Part shown: positions 57,160-64,000 of the stretch, piece after piece | Position numbering within the stretch: the first letter of the stretch is position 1 | Layout of the letters: every line of letters begins with the position of its first letter | Origin: Talpa occidentalis | Lineage: Eukaryota > Chordata > Mammalia > Eulipotyphla > Talpidae | Length of the DNA stretch: 64,000 nt | Direction: 5' to 3' | Assembly: GCF_014898055.3 (NCBI RefSeq) | Contig: NW_023603184.1 | Span: forward strand, 35,463,359 to 35,527,358 | The notes under the pieces: model-generated | Seen by the model: only the letters and a program-made list of their open reading frames with translations | The model's database searches: none | What the model was told of the DNA's origin: nothing | Position numbers and translations under genes: made by a program

Positions 57160-58602
57160 GTTCTTAGAATAGTCATTTATCTTTTATTACTAGCAAAAAG
57201 CTTATGTGACTGCAACTAACATTTCTATGTTTACCTTAGTGAAGGATTAACTAGCACAGGAAGTTACCTGGGGAAGGAAGATGCATTGACTCTTCCCTAG
57301 ACCCAACTCTCAAGTATGGGAGGCATTTTCCTAATCTCACAGAAGAGTTTTTTTTACCTATTACTCCTCAACTTATCTAGTCAGCCTAGTTTTCATATCT
57401 AACTAAGATCAAGGGAAAATTTCTTTTTCTGTGAGATTGCTGATTGTTGTTTGTAGTTGTGAGCAACTACAAATAGTTCATCAGAGGCAGGGCCAAAGAT
57501 GGTTAGAGCTTTTGGTTTTCAAACATGGTTAATATGTAACATATCAGTAGTTGTAACATTGACAACTTCGGAGTGCATTATTTGTGCTGCCATGGTTATT
57601 AGCTCAACCAGTCACAAAATTGCTGTTGACTTATTCTTGAATGCACACTCTAACAGCCACCATACCTATTGTCACCTCCAGGGGAATTAGCCCTAAACAA
57701 ACAGGAAGAATTTAGCAGGAGCCTGCTATGGCACCTCCTGGCTTATTAGGAATTTTCTTACACTGGAGCATGGCTCATGTCTGCCACCCAACTGCTATCT
57801 TTAACTTTATTTAAAAAAAAAAAAAAAAAAAAAAAAAGATTTATTTATTTATTTTTTATAAATACAAGCACTGGGTACAGTCAGAAGCAAGGGAGGGTAA
57901 GAGAATTCACCAGAGAGCAGAACAGGCAGACTGACTAAGTACACTACTGAGGGGAGCAGCGGGAGGCAGGAGGTCTGCATGCCATGTGGGACCCTCTCCT
58001 GGCGCTGCAGAGGCTGCTGAGGGCAGCTTCACAACCCAGCACAGAACCAGCCAGCACTGAACCTCTGTGCCACCAGGGAGGCCCTATCTTTAAAGTAAGA
58101 GAATTTCCTTCTCCATTTAGCCCTTGCCACAAAAGACCACATATCCATATTAAAGACTTGGCAGAGAGATATCTACAGCCTTTTGTTCCCAGTTTTTTCA
58201 CTTGTTAATGTAAGGCCAAATGTTGAATTGCTGCCTTTTGGCAGAGAGTTACTAATTTTATTAAAAATGTAATATTTATATCACACTGTGCCATTTGCCA
58301 TCAAATTGTTTATTCAGTAACTGATCAAACAGCATGTACAGTTTTACTTTTAAATGCGTATTTTAACAATGGTAGAAACTAGCCATAAACAAATGAGGAG
58401 AAACAGCAGGAGTCATCTAACAAGATTCCTGACTTTTAGGAACCTGCCCCATGCCTGGACCTTTGTCTACGACAAGAGTAGCACGGCTCCCAGTACCAAA
58501 TATTTGACAGAGGTCAGGAGGCCTCATTTTTCCTCGGGAGAATAGAAATTGATAAATTAAGAGCCTCTCCTAGTGTGCATGATATTTAGGAAAAATCTAA
58601 CA
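57160..58602. repeat. Segmental duplication, copy 2, block B left part (B2)
   Basis: Matches 17,242-19,302 without the LTR at 17,614. It preserves the empty LTR site at 57,501-57,520 and ends at the left edge of the TRIM terminal-exon block. Confidence 0.94.
57806..58084 (-). mobile_element. SINE, reverse (partner of 18,505)
   Basis: Shared site; a longer poly(T) here and about 14 bp missing after 'caccagag'. Confidence 0.92.
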
Positions 58603-58760
58603 CAGGGCAAGTGATACACCCTGTTGATAAATAAAGGATGTCAAAATGCAAAAGAATGGAGACAGCAAGGAAGGTGGCAGAATGTTGGAAATAAGCTCAG
58701 TGCCTTAGATGCCCCCAAGGCAAAAGGCACTCCAGGGAAGTGCATGAGGATCAAGAAGGC

Positions 58761-59381
58761 TCAAGGGCCTGGTTTGCAAATAGTCATGGGCAATGTACAT
58801 TTCAGAGGATTCAAATATGGACAAACTTTCTCAGGAAAGCCACACTTGGAGAATTCATAGATGTGTGACCCGTGGTTTGTGACGTTGTAAAAGGAGACAG
58901 TGCCCGCCTCACAATCAAGGAAAATCCCAACACGACTGGGAGGGACCTTCATGGAAAGAGACAACATCTTGGGTGTCTGGGAGTGAGTCTCCTCATCAAA
59001 AGCATGATACTCTGATTGATTCTGTAACCCTAGGCCCAAATGCAAAATCTAGGCTGTAATCCAGCATAAATATTTTGGTTATTAGGGGGGTTATTTACAT
59101 TTCTTTGACAATGGTTTTCCCCACACACCCCCAGGATCCAGGAACTTTTGTTGGATACATCTACCTCCCAGTAATGTTTCCCATTCTTGAAAATTGGTGA
59201 TCCCAGGACAGAGTAAACTCCATAATAGTTATTCGTATATGTTGTAACACCAGAAAAATCTCCATAACAGTAATTCGGATATGTTTTAACTGGAGTATTG
59301 TCCCACAAAGAATTCACTTCTCTCTTATTTGCAGAAATCGAACACTGCGTCCATTGCTGGTCTGATTCAAGGTGACATCAA
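58761..59381 (-). pseudogene. TRIM5/6/22/34-type gene, terminal PRYSPRY exon, copy 2, frameshifted twice
   Basis: Acceptor TTTTTCTCAG at 59,382-59,391, then [12 protein letters not shown] in the frame continuing from exon 7. Near 59,341-59,350 the frame is lost (−1 type) and PRY residues [13 protein letters not shown] continue in another frame, through [20 protein letters not shown] (SPRY core). Near 59,031-59,040 one base is missing again, and [31 protein letters not shown] and [15 protein letters not shown] follow, with a stop after 58,761. The PRYSPRY domain is the target-recognition domain of this clade. Two shifts make this copy non-coding as it stands; sequencing error would have to occur twice to explain it. 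Confidence 0.93.
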
Positions 59382-59638
59382 CTGAGAAAAATTAAAGTTT
59401 TGGGTGAGGGACATGAAGTATCTTTATACATGACATTGTGAGAAGAATCATGAGAATAACTTAGCAGGAAATGGAAAGAATTTTGGTTTTAGGGAGAAAT
59501 AAAACACTGCAGACTCAGTCTGTGTATTAGAATGAGAAACAGTAGTTTTAAAATATGAGCTTTACTAGAAATCAAAAACTTCAGAAAGATGAAGTAAATA
59601 GAATGGAGAAGTTTGATGACACGAAGATTTATCCTTAC

Positions 59639-59665
59639 CCCAGGAGCATCGCACCTTTGCCAGGT
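59639..59665 (-). pseudogene. TRIM exon 7 (27 bp), copy 2
   Basis: Minus strand: T-rich tract, acceptor GATTTCAG, 27-bp exon, donor GTAAGG. With one base from exon 6 it encodes DLAKVRCSW, the family's 'LTxVRxYW' linker just before PRYSPRY. The 27-bp length matches the short exon known at this place in the family. In phase with both neighbours. Confidence 0.92.
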
Positions 59666-59959
59666 CTGAAATCATTAAAAAAAAAAAAACTAAGCTGGTA
59701 AATCTAAGCAAAGGCCACAGCACTGAACTCCATCTTCTCTCCAGATTAAGGGAAGTTCCTGGAACTATGGCAGGGAGTAAACTAGTAAATAAGGGTAGTG
59801 CTGACTCCTGGCCGATCCCCACTCAACAGGACATTTCCTCAGCCACGGTCTCCAGTGCCCCCAGCATCACTGTCCACACCTAAAAGCTGCGTTTCTTCCT
59901 CACTTGGTCCCTGCCATTGCAACACCCCCCAGTTGCCCACCCGGGTGACCAAGCCTCAC

Positions 59960-60060
59960 CGGTAAGCCCTCGCAGCATCGCTCTCAGATCCGGAGCTTGG
60001 AACATACGTCTTGGTTGTTCGGGAAAAGTTTTTGGCTTCTTCAGAGTGAAATTCCAACAC
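59960..60060 (-). pseudogene. TRIM exon 6 (101 bp), copy 2
   Basis: Minus strand: acceptor CATTCTAG, exon, donor GTGAGG. It encodes WNFTLKKPKTFPEQ, then QAPDLRAMLRGLT, the conserved 'LKKP…F.APDL..ML' linker (L2) of TRIM5/6/22/34. Open and in phase with exon 7. The expected ~23-bp exon 5 upstream was not found. Confidence 0.92.
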
Positions 60061-60960
60061 CTAGAATGAGAAAAATAGATCCCCACACCTCTAACATGTT
60101 GCCCTGTCAAAACTACTGACTTATCTCTTTACTCCAAGGAATGCACTTGAAGTCTTACCTGGAAACTATGAGAAAAAAAGAGTAAATGCTGACCTCAGAG
60201 TCAGGAAAAAAATGGGCTGATGTCTACCTCTGTGCGTCTCTGGGTACAACTTGACCTCTAAAGAGCAGTTGCTTCCTTACAAAGTTAAATCATTAATATG
60301 TCTCCCTCTACTTGCTACAAACCATATGAAAATATGTGTAATAATAGATTTGACAAAATAAAACTTTATTACCTTAAAAAAATAATGTGTGGAAAAGTCA
60401 CCATATGCATTTGGGATCCAGAGAAAACCAGAAAGGAAGCCTCCAGAAATTGGCTCCTGGGTATCTGAGATACATCAAGTTTGGCAACACTCCCTGGAGA
60501 CAACCAAGATTTCAAACTCTACTCCCCAGTAGGGAGGCCCTCAGAATAACATTTAAGAATCAGTCTCCCTGAGAATAATTGCAAACACTTGGGAAATACA
60601 GGATGATCTCCAGCCGAACAGTGGTCTGGATATTGTGTGTTCAGAAAGAGGTTGATGCTGCCAGGTAGATATGAATTTAAAGTAAGATGCTGCCTCTTGA
60701 TACCTGGGGCCAGAGTGTGTGAGGAGATGAATCACTTTCTTACAGCAGGGCCCAAAAATCCCACGAGATGGTCTATGAAATTTAGATATAAAGGTATTGT
60801 TGCTAATTCTGGGTGCTTTGCAGAAAAAGAAGATCAGGGCTTCCCCTATGACAGTCAAGCACCTGAGATATGAAAGAACCCTAGATAGAAGCACACAGAG
60901 TGAATAAAATTTATGAGGTCATAGAGGTCTGTGACCACAGATAACGTAAAGGCTTGATTT
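60061..60960. other. TRIM intron and unique DNA
   Basis: No transposon recognised. Frames such as 60,553-60,894 (minus, 113 codons) show no domain. If copy 2 is a normal TRIM layout, this is intron upstream of exon 6. Confidence 0.5.
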
Positions 60961-60964
60961 TTTT

Positions 60965-61998
60965 TTTTTAGTTATTTTTTTCTTATATCATTGTAGTTCC
61001 CAAGGTTCTGCCACCCCCGTGTCACTTGTGAACCATCACCATATCCCCTTCTGCTTGTCCCTCCCGTTTTGACATCCTTCCTTCCGCCTGCTTTGCTATA
61101 TGCCTCAGAGCTATGGTCAGCTTGCTAGTTTTGACTTTTTCTCCACTTTTCATTTGGTTTCTCTACATTCCACATATAACAGAGACCATCGGTATTTATC
61201 TTTTTCCTTCTCTTGATTTTGGCTAGCATAATCCTTTTCCTGCTCCATCTATATTGCTGCAAATAGTTTGTCTGTTTTGATCACTGAATAATAGTCCATT
61301 GTATATACCACAACTTTTTTTTTAAGATTTATTTATTTATTTATACAAAGCTGGGTAAGTTAGAGGTGTGGGAGGGTGAGAAAATTCACCAAGGCAGAGA
61401 GCAGAACAGGCAGATGGACGAAACACACTGCTTAGGGGAGCAGCAGGCGTGTCAGGAGAGGTCTGTGTGCCATGTGGGACCTTCGCCCGGTGGTCGGGGA
61501 TCGAACCGGTGCTGCAGAGGCTGCGGGCAGCTTCGCAGCACAGCACTTAACTGCTGCACCACCAGGGAGGCCCTATACCACAACTTTTTGATCCATTCTT
61601 CTATTTTGGGGTATTTGGGTTGTTTCCATATCCTGGCTATGATAAATAGTGTGCAATAAACACAGGAGTGTATTTTCCTTTCAAATTAGTGTTTTTGTGT
61701 TCTTTGGGTAGATTCCTAGGAGTGGGATCACTGGATCAGATGGAGATAAGTTTTTAGTGTTCTAAGGAAGCTCCACACAGCTTTCCATAGTGGCTGCACC
61801 GGTTTACAATCCCCCAGCGGTGTAAGATTGTCCCTTTGTCCCGACATCCTGTCCAGCATTTGTCATTTCTTTTTTTTTTTTTCTGGTGCGTGCCATTCAC
61901 ACTAGAGTGAGGTGGTATCTCATTGTGGTTTTGATTTGGATTTCCCTGGTAACTACTGATGCTGAACATTTTATCATGTGCCCATGGCCATTTGTCAA
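60965..61998 (-). mobile_element. Old L1 3' end, reverse, with a nested SINE
   Basis: Antisense L1 3' landmarks: 'ccacatataacagagaccat', 'attgctgcaaatag', 'ccattgtatataccac', 'ggtatttgggttgtttcca', 'aggagtgggatcactggat' and 'gtggttttgatttggattt'. It is clearly older than the two L1s above. It lies in the block missing from copy 1. Confidence 0.9.
61316..61573 (-). mobile_element. SINE, reverse, nested in old L1
   Basis: Flanked by TATACCACAACTTTTT on both sides (61,303 region and 61,574). The L1 resumes without loss. Confidence 0.95.
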
Positions 61999-62156
61999 AT
62001 GCTTTATCTTTAAAGCTACTACTGACCCAAAGTTGTCAGCTTCCTTCCATCCCCATTCCTTTCCATAGCATCTGGTCCATTCTCAACCCATTTTTTATAA
62101 ACAGAAATTTAAGAAAAAGTATACCCATATTTCCCTGCCCACAATGATGCTTCACT

Positions 62157-63776
62157 GTTAGTGAACACCAGAGTACTCTAAAAAGCATTAAACATCTCTC
62201 CACAGCACAAAAAGACCATCGCTGGCCTCCCACACATACCTTTGTATGATGTCAGGCACTTCCTAGGAGAAAAATAAAAAATAAATCAATTAATTAAAAA
62301 AAATCATGAGTCAAGAAGTAATAGGCTCTCCCCACTTATAAGGCCTCATAACATCTCCTCAGCCCCCTGATTAGATGGGGTAGAGTTGGTCCCATTGTCA
62401 GAGACAAATGCAGAGACAAGACCTAGGTCAGATATGTGATGCTGTCAGGTTTCTCAAGAGGTAGAAACATTTTTGACTCTTGTGGAAGTCAACTATGTAT
62501 CTGGAGATGAGAGACATACTTGTAAGGAAAACTGGAAACCCATAATTTTATTCCCCAGATGCAGACTCCCTCTGAGATGATTGAATAATTAATGGGTCTT
62601 TTGTGTATTCAGCAGAAATGGAATGTGTATGCTACCATTTGTCAAGCTTTATGCCAGGCTTTGGGGAATTTAAAAAATATAATATTCTTCAATAAGTTTG
62701 CATGACTTTTATGAGGTGCACACAGACACAATTAATATAAGTGCTTTTCCTGTCTCTCTCTCCTCACATTAAACTCTCTACAAGTGACTTCATGCAGTCC
62801 CTTGAATTTTACATGCACATATGTGCAGCTGATTGACTATTTTTACTCAGTTTTTTCTCTAATCTACAGATTAATATTTTCATTAGAAAAGTAACAACAA
62901 CCAGTAATTTAGAATGTCTCATCAGTACCTTCACCAAGCTGTTAAATCAATGCAATTTAAGAAAAAAAAAAGCACACAAACACATTCCAAGGGTAAACAG
63001 CAAAAAAATTGCAAAAACAGTTGAAAATAAGTTGGACTGAATGAAACTAAAAACGAAACAATACTAATATATGGAATACAGTTAAAGCAATACATTTATA
63101 TTATTAAACACTACACCAGAAAACATGTTTTCTAAATTTCCATTTTAAGAAAGTAGAAAAGGAACAGTAAGCTAACCACATACAACACATACTATAATTA
63201 TGTAGAGATCAGAAACAAATGATTAAACATAAAAGAAATCAACAAATATAAAAGTTTGCTCTATAAAAATATCAATAAAATCGACTAGACATAAACTAAG
63301 AAAAAAGGGAAAAAGAGAATCACCACTGTAAAAATAAAATGGGGTGGAAGAGAGCCAGCACTCTAGTGATTTTTTTTTTTAATGTTGTGGTCTGCAGAGA
63401 ATTTCAATCTGCAAGTTCTCTCCCTTCTTCTTTCCTTCTCACATTATCCTTTAAATGTCTATATTTATTTTTGCACAATATAGGATCTCTCTCCTCAGGT
63501 GTGGTCACCTTAGTTTTCAACCACCAAAGTGCCCACAGCCTTCCCCCTCCCCACATGGGGATACCTCCCCAATCCCTTCTCTACCCTGACCCCCAACCTA
63601 GCACCCCCGCCCACACACACACAGGGTCTCAGAAAGACTGCAGTGACTTTCTGAAGGAACACATCCAAGGCAACCTAGGAGAGCTTCAGAGTCCTGCATC
63701 TCATGCACCACCAGGAGAGAACCCAGGAGAGAAACTGGGCCTTGGCATACAGTTTGAAAATGCAGGAGGGTGAAAA
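62157..63776. repeat. Segmental duplication, copy 2, block B right part (B3)
   Basis: Matches 19,303-22,520 with none of that copy's five SINEs. It ends where an L1 fragment begins. It preserves single, unduplicated target sites for four of those SINEs. Confidence 0.95.
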
Positions 63777-64000
63777 TAAAAGGGAATGTCGGCATCACAT
63801 TCCAAAACTTCAAACTATACTACAAAGCCATAATCATCAAAACTGCATGGTATTGGAACCAGAATAGACTCACAGACCTATGGAACCAAATAGAAAATCC
63901 AGATATAAGCTCACAGATTTATGGTCAACTAATCTTTGACAAAGGAGCAAAGACTATGCATTGGAGCAAAGAAAGTTTGTTCAATAAATGGTGCTGGGAA
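63777..64000 (+). mobile_element. L1 ORF2 fragment, forward, runs off the window
   Basis: Sense-strand counterpart of L1 sequence at 13,000-13,250, including 'aaaactgcatggtattgg' and 'tcaataaatggtgctggga'. It interrupts block B3 and is not in copy 1. Confidence 0.9.

Noticed and set aside
60150..60200. Possible tiny exon 5 of the TRIM gene (pyrimidine tract, ATAG, 7 bases, GTAAG) on the minus strand
   Set aside because: The family exon is about 23 bp; 7 bp would not keep phase with exons 4 and 6. Left as unresolved.
1..64000. Bacterial-type systems, CRISPR arrays, phage or novel defence island
   Set aside because: Sequence is clearly mammalian nuclear DNA with SINEs, L1 and spliced exons; no such structure was seen.

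Overview
This is a gene-poor, repeat-saturated stretch of placental-mammal nuclear DNA. There are no bacterial-style genes, and the only host protein-coding remains are exons of a TRIM gene (RING / B-box 2 / coiled coil / PRYSPRY) of the TRIM5-TRIM6-TRIM22-TRIM34 type, on the minus strand and broken. Most of the rest is a very abundant tRNA-derived SINE (A-box-like TGGCGCAGCGG, B-box GGTTCGATCCC, AATAAA-rich tail followed by TCTTT), LINE-1, and endogenous retroviral LTRs. The SINE family should identify the lineage in a library search. I could not assign it to a named family, so the order is left open; a bat or other laurasiatherian is only a guess.

The main structure is a tandem segmental duplication with an offset of about 41 kb. 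Block A1 (1-11,827) is repeated as A2 (40,977 to about 54,260). Block B1 (about 17,242-22,520) is repeated in two pieces, B2 (about 57,160-58,602) and B3 (about 62,157-63,776). By eye the copies are well over 90% identical and differ mainly by insertions and deletions of mobile elements, so each copy often preserves the empty site for an insertion in the other. Between the blocks, copy 1 carries a TRIM fragment (exons 2-4, 24,389-27,329), an endogenous retrovirus graveyard (28-36 kb) and a nest of SINE, LTR and L1 (35.9-40.75 kb).

The TRIM remains fit one ancestral gene per duplication unit. Copy 1 keeps the RING/B-box exon (with two frameshifting indels) and the 96-bp and 231-bp coiled-coil exons, but its terminal exons are missing: a deletion of about 3.55 kb at 19,302/19,303 removed the block that copy 2 still carries at 58,603-62,156. 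In copy 2 that block holds the linker exons and the PRYSPRY exon, itself broken by two frameshifts. The 5' exons of copy 2 would lie beyond the right edge of the window. An LTR in copy 1 landed exactly on the exon-4 splice donor, and its target-site duplication is the donor's own four bases.

Other structures include two L1 elements in reverse orientation (11,828-17,241, with tandem ~190-bp promoter units; 36,320-40,367, with an intact ORF1 but a large ORF2 deletion), an older L1 3' end (about 60,965-61,998), and a forward L1 fragment running off the right edge. Pol and env remnants of a class I retrovirus lie at 30.9-34.0 kb, and a solo class II-like LTR with a perfect 6-bp target duplication at 43,021-43,955. 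No tRNA, rRNA, CRISPR or intact host gene was seen. Most remaining sequence is unannotated unique or ancient-repeat DNA.
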